Origin: SIAF01 sp046152955 | Lineage (GTDB): Bacteria; Planctomycetota; Planctomycetia; Planctomycetales; Planctomycetaceae | Assembly (NCBI GenBank): GCA_046152955.1 | Contig: JBJXGA010000381.1 | Span: 3,408-67,407 of the forward strand | Length of the DNA stretch: 64,000 bases | Direction of reading: 5' to 3' | Part shown: positions 17,906 through 28,093 of the stretch, in pieces | Layout of the letters: each line of letters begins with the position of its first letter | How positions within the stretch are numbered: position 1 is the stretch's first letter | The notes under the pieces: generated by a model | What the model was told of the DNA's origin: nothing | Database searches by the model: none | The model's input: only the letters and a program-made list of their open reading frames with translations | Position numbers and translations under genes: made by a program

Positions 17906-18487
17906 GGACCGCACCTGTCGCTTTCGTTGATGACATTGTTGATGACGCTGGTCTGAAAGACAGTTTGGACCAAGAAGTGGCTGTCCCCGTGCCGTGTTGA
18001 AAAAAGGCCACGATTGAGATGGCTTCAAGGTGCTCCTCTTCATCGTATTCATCGTACTCGGTGCATTTTACCGAAAGCAACACGAAAATCCCTGCAAATC
18101 CAATCTTTGCAGGAATATGCCGTTGCAATCATTCGGCTCGCGTTATGAACAGCACGCCTCAACGGAGCCGTCCGAAACCGCATGGCTCAATGTTGACAAA
18201 TGTTGCGTCAACGTGAGAAATCCTCGCACACGTCTCCTCCGAGACGGCTCGGGTCGTTAGCAAAGCACTTGTTGCACCCGGGAATCTTGATTGCGCACGA
18301 TTGCTCTTTCTGCGACGCGCGGTTTTAATAGCGTTTCAAGCGACCTGATAAGTGGATTGCATGCGACGCGCGTGGTATCGCCGCTGCGATTGGTACTGTA
18401 GGATTTCGACGTTGGGCATGGCAGACGTTGCTCCAGCCGGTCATTCAGGCCGGTGCCGTCGGCTGGCAACGTCCCGAGGGCTAAATC
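17906..18487. other. Divergent intergenic region between the patatin and hydrolase genes
   Basis: No convincing gene. It contains a perfect 8-bp hairpin (18091-18098 with 18106-18113, CCTGCAAA/TTTGCAGG) and a TTGACA at 18193-18198 followed after 17 bases by a poor -10 (AGAAAT). Promoters for both flanking genes must lie here; the exact sites are not determinable by eye. Confidence 0.5.
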
Positions 18488-20782
18488 GTGCCGAAAAAGG
18501 TCATCGTTGCAGTTCACGGAATCGGCGATCAGGTTCGCTGTGCGACTATTCAGATGGTTGCGTCCCAACTGTGCCGTTTTGTGAAACTGCTCGCCAGCAT
18601 GCCGCTGGGGAGGTTTTATTCAGAATTGGTGCCGGTCGCGAAGAAAGGGGCATTCTTTTTGAAAAGCCCTCCCGATCCGCCGTTACCCGCGGAGATCGGC
18701 TTTGCCGAGGTGTATTGGGCCGACGTTCCGCGGGGGCTGGCGAAAGACCGCTACAGCCTCGAAGACGCCAAAGATTGGGCGCAAACAATCGTCGAACGGG
18801 TCCGCGCGATGGACCAGGAGAACAAGGGGGGAGCGAAGAACAAGCCCTGGCAATACGACCTGGTCGCGATGGTAATCGGCGAAATCGCCGAGTCGATCCG
18901 GATCCTGGAGCGATTGTTTTTTCTCGCCGAAAAGGCCAACCTATTCCGCTTCGACCTGGGACGCATCCTGGTCGACTATCTGGGGGATGTCCAGATTGTC
19001 ACCGAATTCAAGGATGACAAGGATTACATACTCGAAAAGTTTGATGAAGTCATGACGGGGATCGACGTGAGCGCTGACGATACGGAGATCTATCTGATCG
19101 CGCACAGTGAGGGCACAGTCGTCACTCTTCTGGGTCTGCTCAAGGGGCTCCAACCCGAAGCCAAGCCCTGGGCCAAGCACGTGCGGGGACTGATGACGAT
19201 CGGCTCACCGCTCAACAAGCATGTGCTGGTCTGGCCGACGTTGTTTGAAGAGTTCAGCGGCAAGGACATTCCCGCACCGAGATTTCCGATCAAATGGCGC
19301 AATTACTATGACTACGGAGACCCGGTCGGTTTTCAACTCGACATAACGCGGGAGTGGCTCAGGACAAACGGCTGGATCGATCGAAAAGATGGGCGGATCG
19401 ATCAATTTGAATTCGATGCCAGCGAACACGACATTGGCTTTACTCGGTATATCATGCCGGGCAAAGCGCACAACGACTATTGGCAGGACGAAGAAGTGTT
19501 CGGTCATTTCTTTGAAGATGTCGTCGGTCTGACATCGGGGCGCCGGCCGGCAGCCGATCCACCCGGCAGTGCCGGTGGGAAGAGCCTTTCCAGCGACGGC
19601 AAGAGTGTGAATCCGACACGCAAATTCGCCCGGCCGCGGAGCCGGTGGCTGGCGAGCGTGATCAGTCCACTGGTTTCGTTTGTCTTAGCCGCGGCATTGT
19701 TGGTACTGGCGGTCTTCGTGTTCGCAAAAGCCTTCTCCAACGGCATCGGCATTGACGAAACTGTATTGGATTTGGGCTGGAATGTAGCCGGCACCTCATT
19801 GCTTCTTGCGGGGGTTACGGCGGCAGTCCGGATCCCGCGGTTGACGCGGGACTGGGGCTGGCGAGCGTCGGGAGTCTTGTTCTTGTTGGCGGCCGGCGCG
19901 TCGTTCCCATTCATCATCACCGAGGATTTGCAGGAACTTCTGGGGTCCGCTTCACCTTTCGGTCAATTGATCTCAAACCAGTCCTTGCCGAATTCATCTC
20001 GGGTAATTCCCGGAACGACGCTGGAGATTCTCGCGCTGGCGGCCATCGCCACGGCGGGACTTTGCGTTTTCAGTTGGTTGCGGCCGGGTTCGGGGGCAAA
20101 GCCGCTGGTCTTCGTTGGAGGGGCGCTGGTGTTTGGGATCGCGATTTTGATGATGCGCCCGTCGTCCTCAATTGGCGCGTACCCGAAGTTCAAAGCAGTT
20201 CTTCACGCCCAGGGCTTGAGGGGCTCGAAGCTCGAAAAGATGGCCTGCGCCGTCACCAATGACCCCGCAAAACGCGACTCAATCTCGCCCGGATCATACA
20301 ACGTCCCCAAATTGGCCCAAGACGGAGGCCAGATGGACCGGACGAAATTGGTGGGTGAGGTCAACGATGTCGGCAAAGCAGGTCCGAGCGACGCGTTACC
20401 GACATCGGGTCAGACGGCCGGTCCACCGGAACGCGCACGGTCGTCGAGCGGCAACGTGCCGGTGGCGGCAGATGCCGAGCTCTCCGAACGAGGATCGCAG
20501 TCCAATGAAGACTCGCCCAACACGGCCGCGACCGGCGAAGTCGATTACGAAAAAGTGAGCATCTGGCCGGTTTTGCTGGCCGGAGCGGCATTCGTCTATC
20601 TCTGGTGGCTCGCCGCGCTGGTCTTCGACCTGGCGGTCGTTTGGAAGATCTTCATTCGAAATTCGGCCATCCTCGATCGACTATACGACGTATGCAATGA
20701 GAATTGGGACGGAACGAAGGGGATTATGACAGCAGAGCTCCCCAACATCGGTAGGGACGGCGGGGGCGGCCCCGCCGGTTGA
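18488..20782 (+). CDS. Alpha/beta hydrolase with C-terminal membrane segments
   Basis: 764 residues beginning with GTG at 18488. The N-terminus is a hydrolase core: first strand plus HG loop (KKVIVAVHGIGDQ, residues 4-14) and a nucleophile elbow IYLIAHSEGTVV with Ser207, followed by GLMTIGSPLNKHVL. This is the layout of membrane-associated lipase/esterase-like hydrolases. Residues about 380-560 contain four or five hydrophobic segments (ISPLVSFVLAAALLVLAVFVF and others), then a polar stretch, and a last membrane pair (WPVLLAGAAFVYLWWLAALVFDLAVVW). It faces away from the membrane-anchored patatin gene, so both may act on the same membrane lipid or lipoprotein system. The substrate is unknown. 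A GTG start is plausible since no better in-frame ATG precedes the HG motif. Confidence 0.8.
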   Translation: MPKKVIVAVHGIGDQVRCATIQMVASQLCRFVKLLASMPLGRFYSELVPVAKKGAFFLKSPPDPPLPAEIGFAEVYWADVPRGLAKDRYSLEDAKDWAQTIVERVRAMDQENKGGAKNKPWQYDLVAMVIGEIAESIRILERLFFLAEKANLFRFDLGRILVDYLGDVQIVTEFKDDKDYILEKFDEVMTGIDVSADDTEIYLIAHSEGTVVTLLGLLKGLQPEAKPWAKHVRGLMTIGSPLNKHVLVWPTLFEEFSGKDIPAPRFPIKWRNYYDYGDPVGFQLDITREWLRTNGWIDRKDGRIDQFEFDASEHDIGFTRYIMPGKAHNDYWQDEEVFGHFFEDVVGLTSGRRPAADPPGSAGGKSLSSDGKSVNPTRKFARPRSRWLASVISPLVSFVLAAALLVLAVFVFAKAFSNGIGIDETVLDLGWNVAGTSLLLAGVTAAVRIPRLTRDWGWRASGVLFLLAAGASFPFIITEDLQELLGSASPFGQLISNQSLPNSSRVIPGTTLEILALAAIATAGLCVFSWLRPGSGAKPLVFVGGALVFGIAILMMRPSSSIGAYPKFKAVLHAQGLRGSKLEKMACAVTNDPAKRDSISPGSYNVPKLAQDGGQMDRTKLVGEVNDVGKAGPSDALPTSGQTAGPPERARSSSGNVPVAADAELSERGSQSNEDSPNTAATGEVDYEKVSIWPVLLAGAAFVYLWWLAALVFDLAVVWKIFIRNSAILDRLYDVCNENWDGTKGIMTAELPNIGRDGGGGPAG

Positions 20783-21159
20783 CGGCAACATGGTCGTCCA
20801 GAGCGGTGGCTCCCCACGATCAAGAGATGCCCTCAACCGCCAAGTCTTGCTGTATAACTCATTGTGGCAGAATGTCTTGCGCAGATTCTTGTCGTCAGAG
20901 GCAACGTCCTCCACCTCATGATGCCTGCCCAGCTTTCGCAATCGGAATCTCCGCGCTAACCGGTATGAGCGGAATTTCGCACCCTGGTAAACCGGGATTC
21001 TTCAGCACTGGTGAAACAACCGGCGTATCCGGAATAATCGGCAACCGATAATTCGTTTTGGACGGGCCGGCCGACTCAGTTCCGCTGCGAATTGGTGCCG
21101 CGAGACGAAGTCTGCTGATGGCCCAACTCACCGCAATCCACAGCAGCAGGGAGGCTGTT
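20783..21159. other. Intergenic region before the giant secretin-like gene
   Basis: No supportable gene or clear promoter seen. The reading frame of the next gene is open back to 21058 (TTG), but that 34-codon stretch has no signal peptide and no ribosome site. Confidence 0.5.
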
Positions 21160-24100
21160 ATGCGACAGTTGGCCGGCATGGCACTTACGGGTGCATTTTT
21201 CCTGGTCGCCTCGGCGATCGGCCTGGGGATTGGGGCAACCTATTTCAGCGCGCGGCTTCCAGCCCAGCCGTCAAACGCCCCTCGCGTCCTCCATGCCCAG
21301 GCGGTCGACGGCGATTCCTTCGATCTTCCGGTGGAGGAGGAATTGCCACCCGCCCGCGAGCGTGGTGTGACCAGGGTCGCTCAAGGCAGCCCTAGGTTGC
21401 TGCTGCCCCAGGTTGCGGCAGCCACAGTGGGGGCCGACGCTTCCGTAACAATCACAGTCGTTGTCAAAAACGTCAATGGCGTGGTGGTCTCGCAAAACAG
21501 CGACGGCAGCTACACCGTGCCTGACAGTGGTGCCAGCGTTGAGTGCGAAGTCACCGTCACAAACGCGAAAGAGAACGACGTCGTAACGCTCGATATCCGT
21601 CCAATGGATGGACTCTCCTTACCTGCGCCACAAGGGTTGCCGACACGGACTCCTGAGTCACGCACAATTACGAAGTCCGATGGGACAAGCGTGACCGCGA
21701 AATCGTCGTTCACATTCACAAAATTCAAGCGAACCGGAGAGTACACGCTGACTGGGACGTTGACGCGTGGGAATTTGCCGCCGATCGCAAGCGCGATGAA
21801 CAAGTTCAAGCTTGCCCCCACTGCCACTCAAGGTCAAAAGATCAAAATCACGCAGGTTGTACAGAAACTGGGAACCGCAAACTACAGTAGCGCGCGGAAT
21901 GAACTCCTCAATCGCGAGACGTGGTTGCTCGACCAATCCGGTGCGCCGGCCGCACTCACGCTGAAGGCCGACTTCGAAGTTGCCATCGAGCACTTGTACC
22001 TGATCGGCGCCGCAAAGGCCGTCAATGATGCAGACAAGCAACAGTCTGATCCGATCTCAATGCAGCCCGGCAGCAAGAGCCTGGAATTCTTCGTCAAGCC
22101 GCCACTTGAGAGTGGAAGACGGTTATTGTCCATTTACGACATGTGGGAGCAACGACCCAGCGACGAGCGCTGGACGGTGCATGTACCGACCGCCAAGCGG
22201 CAGGATCTTGCCCAGCCTGTCATCAAGGGGACCGCCAACGGCAAATACTCCGAATTCGCGTCTGTCTCGGGCGCGGTCAATGTGTATGGATCTTACCTTC
22301 GGCTCAAGGGGGTGAATCACCCCGGGAACGGTACGCTGAAAATCGTGGTCTACGTGCAGGCCAATGCGACCGATACGACACAGTTTGAGTTCCTAAAGCT
22401 GATTGAAAACGATCAGGTCGAAATGACCGACAATGGCGCCTGGACGGTTACGTCGACCCTGCCGGAGTTCGCGGACGGTGTCAAAGCAAAACTATTCGTG
22501 TTGGCCTATGATAGGGATAAAGACGTTCATTCGGTCTCTGACCCCCTTGAGCTGAACTGCAAGTCCAACCAAAAGTCTGACCTTGGTGTGCCGATTCTGG
22601 CCTCGATCACGCCAATTTCAGCAAATTCCGCTGCGACGAAGAGCGCAGAGGCGAAAGCCTACATGATTAACGACGGCGACTTTGCGGTCGGCGGCGACAA
22701 AGATCAAGTCTTACCCGAGAGCTCGCAATTGTTGCTTTACGACGTGACAGAAGGCAAAAACGTATTGATTGGACGCACCGCGGCCAGCGAGAAACCTTTG
22801 AAAGTCGTTGTGAAAGGAATGGTGCCCGGACGGTTGACGATTCAGGCGGCGTTCGCCAGGGGCGACCTGGAAGGCGATCGCTCAGAGCCGGTCGACGTGA
22901 TCATCAATCCGCAGGGACCTCGGGTCACCGCCATCGCACCTCCCAATTTCGGAACGGCACCCGGGATCACGAAGTTGCGCATCGAGTTTGACCCGAAGAA
23001 TCAACTTGAGCCGAACTCGGCTGGTCATGCTGGCAACTACGTACTCTACGGCAGCAACGGTACGGGACTGTTCGACCGCGGAAGCGAGACTGTCGTGAAG
23101 AGCGCCACACCCGCGTTTGACCCGCAAACCAATTCAGTCCTATTGAGCTTTCCAGCGAACACAATTGGGCCGGACGTTTACAAATTGGTCGTTACTGGAC
23201 GCCCCCCTTCGGCGAGTGCCCAGGACAAGGACAAATCGGGAATCCGCGATATGTTCGGCAACTATCTGGAAGGGATCGTCGGAAAACGCGGAACCGACTT
23301 CAGCCAGGTTCTGACGAAGCCTGCCGGTCCAAACGACAAGGAATCGGGATATTTCGTGATTCCCGAACGGGAGAAGTCCCCGTTCGTCGTCTATCCGGAA
23401 TACACGAATCCGCGCACGACTCCCGAAGGGTTCAATCCCTCCGACCGTGTGGAAACGCGCGTCTCCCGGTTGTACTACAACCGCGATGCGCCGCGCGTCG
23501 CACAGATCATCAATCGCGACCTCAGATCCTACAACCGCGCAGGCGTCGAAATGCAGAAGCAGTTGGCCGACAAGGCGCGCCGGGAAGCGGACGCGGCCAC
23601 CGACGAACGCCGGCAGTTCGAACGCAAGGCCGTTCAGGCCGCGCAGGAGGCGCGCCAGGCCGAACATCAGTTGAAGGAGGAACAGGCGGCTCTGGCGGCC
23701 GCCCGGCAGAAGGACGCTGAGGCAGCCGCCGAGGTGGCCGATACTCAGGCGCAGCTCAAACAGGCACGGGCAACGAAAGCCAATCCCGACGCACCGGCCG
23801 ACGACCCAACAAATCCCTCTCAGATCCAGGCGAAGACGACACAATTGAGTTCGGAACTGGATGCCGCGCAGAGAATTCGACTGGCGACGACGGCCGAGGT
23901 CAAGGCGGCTACCGATCGCGTCACCGCAGCGCAGACCACACTGCAAGCCAAGCGCGCGGACGAAGTGAAGGCCAACGAAGAGTCGCTGCAGAAGACGGCC
24001 AAGGAGGAACGCGCCAAAGAGGACCAGTTCCGCCGCGAAGTGGCCGCCGCCCACGAAGACCCCGACAATTTCGCCCCAGGGAAGCCCGACTCCAGCGATC

Positions 24101-27100
24101 CCGTCCAGCAGGTCTCGGTGTCGGTCGTCGGCGAAGGGATGTTGCAACTCCGCGGTCCGCTCAAAGGGATTCAGATTGTCAGATTGATGATCAACGAGCT
24201 CGACCAACCGATCGGCCAGATCCGCGTCGCGGTCCATACGATGCAAGTCAACGGCGAACACGGCGATCGGATGGAGACGGCCGTCGCGCGGATTCAGAAG
24301 TACGTCGATCACTCCCGATTCCTGACGATGCAGTCGGCCGAGATGCTCAGGCAGGCCGTCGTCGAGGTGGCCAGCCGCCGTGCCGAGGAATGCGGTATCA
24401 CAGGTTCTGGAAGTCACCAGGACGAACGGGACCAGAAGTACGTCGAGGCCTTCTTCGGACACGACTTCATCGCTGAATTGAAAGCGATCGATAGCGAGTT
24501 CCTGCGCAGCGGCAACAAACTCTTGTCGCTGCATTCTATGGATACGACGAGCCTGTCGTCGGCCTTGTTCCTGATGGCACTGGCCAAGAACAGCACGCGG
24601 CAGGAGATCCTCGCCGAGTTCCAGCGACTGGTCCAGTGCGACCTGCCGCAGCAGGAATGCGACTACTTCCAGGCGAGCGGAGGGAAGAAGGCGTACGGTT
24701 GCGGCAAGTTCAAGTTGTTCTCGACCAACGCCCGCTTCTCGTCGCTGATGGGCCAGTTCAAAAACCGCGTTTCCAACGACGACACACTGACCCCCGTACA
24801 ACGGGAGTTCATCCGGCTGGCGCAGATCTTCAAGAGTCGACTGGTCACAGAAATGGAGCTCAAGCAGCGTGTGATGGAGCGGGCGCTGATCGAGCAACGG
24901 TTCCAGCGCGGGGCGAAGGAAGAAGCAGAGGATGCCAACCGCCTGGAAAACGAGGCCAAAGTCAAGCTCCAGCAAGTCCGCGACCAATCGCGAAAATCCC
25001 AAAGCGAATTCCTCAAGGCGTTTCAGCCAATCCAAGCCGAAATTGCAAAGCTTAACAAGAGCCTGAATGACGCAAACTCAAGCAAGGCGGTGGTGGAATC
25101 ATATATTAAAGGGATAAACAACAAGTCAAATATCAAGTCAACCCGTACGGATTTGTCAGGGTTCGCTGCGTTCGTAGTGTATAATGTTGACTATTCTGGT
25201 GAGTGTCGACTGGGGTCTGGAGATAACGAGATAACGGTAGTATTCGATGAAGAACATAAAGCGAGTATTGAAGATGAAGGGGACAAGGAAAAGTGGAGTG
25301 GTGCGATTCGAACGTTGGAAGCAATTGGTCAGCAACTTAGGCAGTTCAATTTCGTCGATCATCGGAAATCTGATTTTAGGAAGTCTGAGGAGTTTTTGGA
25401 TAATCTGCAAAGAGATCTTAAGACTGATCCGTCAGCAAAAATGCCGTTTAGCTATAATTCCGCTGCGCAGGTGATTTCTAGATATTCTGGTCTCTTGGAT
25501 CATGTACTTGTTGGACTAGGGGAATATAGAACACTTGCAAATGCAGTGGTGTTAGCACTTAAGAATCCCGACGACAACTTCACAAACGTCTCGCAGAGCT
25601 GGGATGCATTGAGGCAGGCGATTTTGGACGACACTCAAGGGAATTTGGGAGCAAGAGCGAAAGTTCTGCTCGCTCGTGCCCAACAGAGTCTGGACGAGTT
25701 GGAGACGAGCCTGGCAGAACAGCGTGTGGCAAAGCAACAAGCGTCCGAATCGCGCCGTCCGCTCGATCACAAGAAATTCCTGGACATGCTCATCGACGAA
25801 AAGGAAGAGAAGTACATCGAGCTACTGGAGGGGACTCGGGCCCACACGGCCAACATCGACAACTACATCAAGCGGCTGACGACGGCGCTCGATGACGATC
25901 TGAATACGCAGTTCTATCATCCGGCGTTTCGCGAGGTGCGTGAGGCCGGCCGCACGTACGACGTCAACCTGTCGCAGATTGAAACCACGAGCATCCTGAC
26001 CAACAACCGGGCCTTCGCCAAAGTCTCGCCGCAGGCGACGATGGAATTCGACCTTCCCAAACGGGACATCCTGATCAACGAAGCCTTCAAATCGACGAAA
26101 GCCCTGTACGACGACTATGGGGCGCTGCTTCAGGATCCCACGTTCCTATCGCTGTCGAAACTCAATAGCGGCCAGCCCACCAGTTCGCCGGTCGGCGGCG
26201 CGGGGGGCAGCTCCCCCGTCCGCGATGTGCTCCCGGGCCTCCCCAGCCAGACCAATGAAAAGGTGCTCGGACAACCTGGTCCCGGCAACAAGCAGTTCGG
26301 CTCGGCCCTCGAGGCGCTGATCCCCGATCCGGCAATTTACAAGTTCGAGACCGGTACGGGGTACGAAATTCGGCCGGTAGTCCAGCCCGACGGCCAGGCG
26401 GTTGTATTTCACTTTAACTATATGTACACGACCAACATCCGCGAGCCGGTACGAGCCGACGAAAAGCATTTGGGACGTGTCAAGCGGCACTTCATTGACA
26501 CCGACGTGCAGCTCAGCAACTTCGAACTCCGCGAGGTCAGCCGCTATCAGGTGGCGCTCAAAGCCTCCCGCACGGCGCGTGGGGTGCCGTTGCTCGAGGA
26601 CGTGCCAGGCCTGGGAATCCTGTTCCGACCGCTGCCACAGGCCGAATCGTCGTTGCAGCAGAATCTGATCCTCTCGCAGGCGACGATCTTCCCCACATTG
26701 TTCGACCTGATGGGGCTGCGGTGGGCGCCGGCCATCGCTGATCTCGATCCCTTGCACCTCTGGAACGACGACTTCATTGTCCGCAGCCGGAAACGGGATC
26801 TGAGCAACCGTGTCTACGACATTTCGTCAGGCAAGGTCGACGAATTCATGCGAACGCCCCTGGGCGAGCGCCGGACCGATCTGTATCGCTCGCAGGAGAC
26901 GATTCCGGGAGTGCATCCCAATGGATATCGCGGCCGCGGTGTTAACCTGCGCGACAGCCGCATGCAGGAGGGGTACAATCCAGGGGAGGCCTATCCCGAC
27001 ACGCAGTTCGTTCCGGAAAACGACAGCGAAGGAGCGGCGCCGGCGAACGGGCCGCGCGGTCCGAGGTTAGCCCCGGACGGGATCGACGAGATCGGCGAAC

Positions 27101-27369
27101 CGCTGTCGCAGCGCCGCCGGAGAACTCGCCGCGCGCCGGTGATCCAGACGAAGGCCGAGGATCCGGTGCGACCGGCTGCCACCGGCGCGGCGGCACCGCG
27201 GCAATTGAGGCCGGAAGCGGTGCAGGGATCGCGCCCCGTTGGTGAACCCGCCGGGACCGCGAGGATGCGAGACAGAGTCGCGCCGGCCGAGGTCAATCTT
27301 CCGGAGCAGAAGCCCCAACCGAAGGGACTCAAGATCTTCTCCCCTTTCCGCAAGAAGAAAGGAAGCTGA
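21160..27369 (+). CDS. Giant secreted coiled-coil protein with secretin-like C-terminus
   Basis: 2069 residues. ATG 21160 follows AGGGAGG and starts a signal/anchor segment (ALTGAFFLVASAIGLGIGATYF). Residues about 90-790 are beta-rich, with several Ig-like stretches (SVTITVVVKNVNGVVVS; TAIAPPNFGTAPGITKLRIEF). Residues about 795-965 are an Ala/Gln/Lys/Glu coiled coil, and a second coil lies at about 1220-1315. Residues about 1310-1475 come from AT-rich DNA unlike the rest of the gene. Near 1725-1855 the order of motifs recalls secretins: YEIRPVVQPDGQAVVF, FELREVSRYQVALKA, then GVPLLEDVPGLGILFRP and LILSQATIFPTLF, comparable to the VPLLGDIPxLGxLF and final-strand motifs of GspD/PilQ. The last 200 residues are disordered and Arg/Pro-rich. 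It is probably an outer-membrane pore or scaffold. Two small secreted proteins follow closely. Confidence 0.8.
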   Translation: MRQLAGMALTGAFFLVASAIGLGIGATYFSARLPAQPSNAPRVLHAQAVDGDSFDLPVEEELPPARERGVTRVAQGSPRLLLPQVAAATVGADASVTITVVVKNVNGVVVSQNSDGSYTVPDSGASVECEVTVTNAKENDVVTLDIRPMDGLSLPAPQGLPTRTPESRTITKSDGTSVTAKSSFTFTKFKRTGEYTLTGTLTRGNLPPIASAMNKFKLAPTATQGQKIKITQVVQKLGTANYSSARNELLNRETWLLDQSGAPAALTLKADFEVAIEHLYLIGAAKAVNDADKQQSDPISMQPGSKSLEFFVKPPLESGRRLLSIYDMWEQRPSDERWTVHVPTAKRQDLAQPVIKGTANGKYSEFASVSGAVNVYGSYLRLKGVNHPGNGTLKIVVYVQANATDTTQFEFLKLIENDQVEMTDNGAWTVTSTLPEFADGVKAKLFVLAYDRDKDVHSVSDPLELNCKSNQKSDLGVPILASITPISANSAATKSAEAKAYMINDGDFAVGGDKDQVLPESSQLLLYDVTEGKNVLIGRTAASEKPLKVVVKGMVPGRLTIQAAFARGDLEGDRSEPVDVIINPQGPRVTAIAPPNFGTAPGITKLRIEFDPKNQLEPNSAGHAGNYVLYGSNGTGLFDRGSETVVKSATPAFDPQTNSVLLSFPANTIGPDVYKLVVTGRPPSASAQDKDKSGIRDMFGNYLEGIVGKRGTDFSQVLTKPAGPNDKESGYFVIPEREKSPFVVYPEYTNPRTTPEGFNPSDRVETRVSRLYYNRDAPRVAQIINRDLRSYNRAGVEMQKQLADKARREADAATDERRQFERKAVQAAQEARQAEHQLKEEQAALAAARQKDAEAAAEVADTQAQLKQARATKANPDAPADDPTNPSQIQAKTTQLSSELDAAQRIRLATTAEVKAATDRVTAAQTTLQAKRADEVKANEESLQKTAKEERAKEDQFRREVAAAHEDPDNFAPGKPDSSDPVQQVSVSVVGEGMLQLRGPLKGIQIVRLMINELDQPIGQIRVAVHTMQVNGEHGDRMETAVARIQKYVDHSRFLTMQSAEMLRQAVVEVASRRAEECGITGSGSHQDERDQKYVEAFFGHDFIAELKAIDSEFLRSGNKLLSLHSMDTTSLSSALFLMALAKNSTRQEILAEFQRLVQCDLPQQECDYFQASGGKKAYGCGKFKLFSTNARFSSLMGQFKNRVSNDDTLTPVQREFIRLAQIFKSRLVTEMELKQRVMERALIEQRFQRGAKEEAEDANRLENEAKVKLQQVRDQSRKSQSEFLKAFQPIQAEIAKLNKSLNDANSSKAVVESYIKGINNKSNIKSTRTDLSGFAAFVVYNVDYSGECRLGSGDNEITVVFDEEHKASIEDEGDKEKWSGAIRTLEAIGQQLRQFNFVDHRKSDFRKSEEFLDNLQRDLKTDPSAKMPFSYNSAAQVISRYSGLLDHVLVGLGEYRTLANAVVLALKNPDDNFTNVSQSWDALRQAILDDTQGNLGARAKVLLARAQQSLDELETSLAEQRVAKQQASESRRPLDHKKFLDMLIDEKEEKYIELLEGTRAHTANIDNYIKRLTTALDDDLNTQFYHPAFREVREAGRTYDVNLSQIETTSILTNNRAFAKVSPQATMEFDLPKRDILINEAFKSTKALYDDYGALLQDPTFLSLSKLNSGQPTSSPVGGAGGSSPVRDVLPGLPSQTNEKVLGQPGPGNKQFGSALEALIPDPAIYKFETGTGYEIRPVVQPDGQAVVFHFNYMYTTNIREPVRADEKHLGRVKRHFIDTDVQLSNFELREVSRYQVALKASRTARGVPLLEDVPGLGILFRPLPQAESSLQQNLILSQATIFPTLFDLMGLRWAPAIADLDPLHLWNDDFIVRSRKRDLSNRVYDISSGKVDEFMRTPLGERRTDLYRSQETIPGVHPNGYRGRGVNLRDSRMQEGYNPGEAYPDTQFVPENDSEGAAPANGPRGPRLAPDGIDEIGEPLSQRRRRTRRAPVIQTKAEDPVRPAATGAAAPRQLRPEAVQGSRPVGEPAGTARMRDRVAPAEVNLPEQKPQPKGLKIFSPFRKKKGS

Positions 27370-27375
27370 ACCGCC

Positions 27376-28077
27376 ATGTTTGGATTTCCGAACGATTCGC
27401 TCCCTCTCAAGCGAGCGGTTACGATCGCAGGACTGCTGCTGGTACTGACGGCCGCGGCGCTCGGGGGTCACCATCGGATGAAAGCGCGTCGCCATTGCGG
27501 CATCCCCGGCGAGTATGCCTACGGTGTCGTCGCCGCCAAACCGCCGGCGCGAGCGGTGAGCAGCACGGCGACTCTCCTACGTGGCGATTCGCCGGCAACC
27601 ACGCCGAACTCGGCGGCAACCCTGCCGGGTGCCACAGCGACTGCCGTCAAGTCGTACCAATTGGAAAGTTCCAGCCTGCAGGTCGACCACTGCGCGATCT
27701 CGCGACTGGCGGTGCTGCTCGATCGCAATGGTCGTTGTCGCATCAGCATGCAGGTCGACCAGAACACAAAGGAAACCGCCGCGCGGGCAGCCAACCCCCG
27801 TCCCAATGATGCCAGCCAGCAGATCTCGAATGTGCAGACAAACCATCAGAAACGCAATGAATTCCACGTTGTCGTGCGCGGTTACGGAAACTCTCCCTTG
27901 AAAGAAGATCCCGCTAGCGTGCCGCTGGGAAAGCCACTCGTGTTCCGCGTCGAAGTTTGTCCGTTCTGGGTGCAGAATGGAGAGTCGCGGGATGTCGTCG
28001 TGGAGGTTCCGTCGGACAATGTCCGCGAGTACTTCGACCTGGTCGACCGGTTGGAAGTTGATTTCTGGTATCGCTAA
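27376..28077 (+). CDS. Hypothetical membrane-anchored/secreted protein, 233 residues
   Basis: No family recognised. ATG 27376 lies only 6 bases after the giant gene's stop, with GGAAG upstream, so the two are surely co-transcribed. The N-terminus has a hydrophobic segment (residues about 14-30, VTIAGLLLVLTAAALGG), then a low-complexity Ala/Thr/Pro linker. The soluble C-terminal half (about 95-233) looks like a beta-sandwich: SSSLQVDHCAISRLAVLLDRNG, FHVVVRGYG, LVFRVEVCPFWVQNG, DVVVEVP. The strand pattern resembles small envelope accessory proteins. Its position suggests it assists or partners the secretin-like protein. Confidence 0.75.
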   Translation: MFGFPNDSLPLKRAVTIAGLLLVLTAAALGGHHRMKARRHCGIPGEYAYGVVAAKPPARAVSSTATLLRGDSPATTPNSAATLPGATATAVKSYQLESSSLQVDHCAISRLAVLLDRNGRCRISMQVDQNTKETAARAANPRPNDASQQISNVQTNHQKRNEFHVVVRGYGNSPLKEDPASVPLGKPLVFRVEVCPFWVQNGESRDVVVEVPSDNVREYFDLVDRLEVDFWYR

Positions 28078-28093
28078 CAGAAGGAATTCGATC

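Noticed and set aside
23140..25035. Minus-strand open frame of about 630 codons inside the giant gene
   Set aside because: Reverse of the coiled-coil region; composition is Leu/Arg/Phe-rich by codon mirroring.
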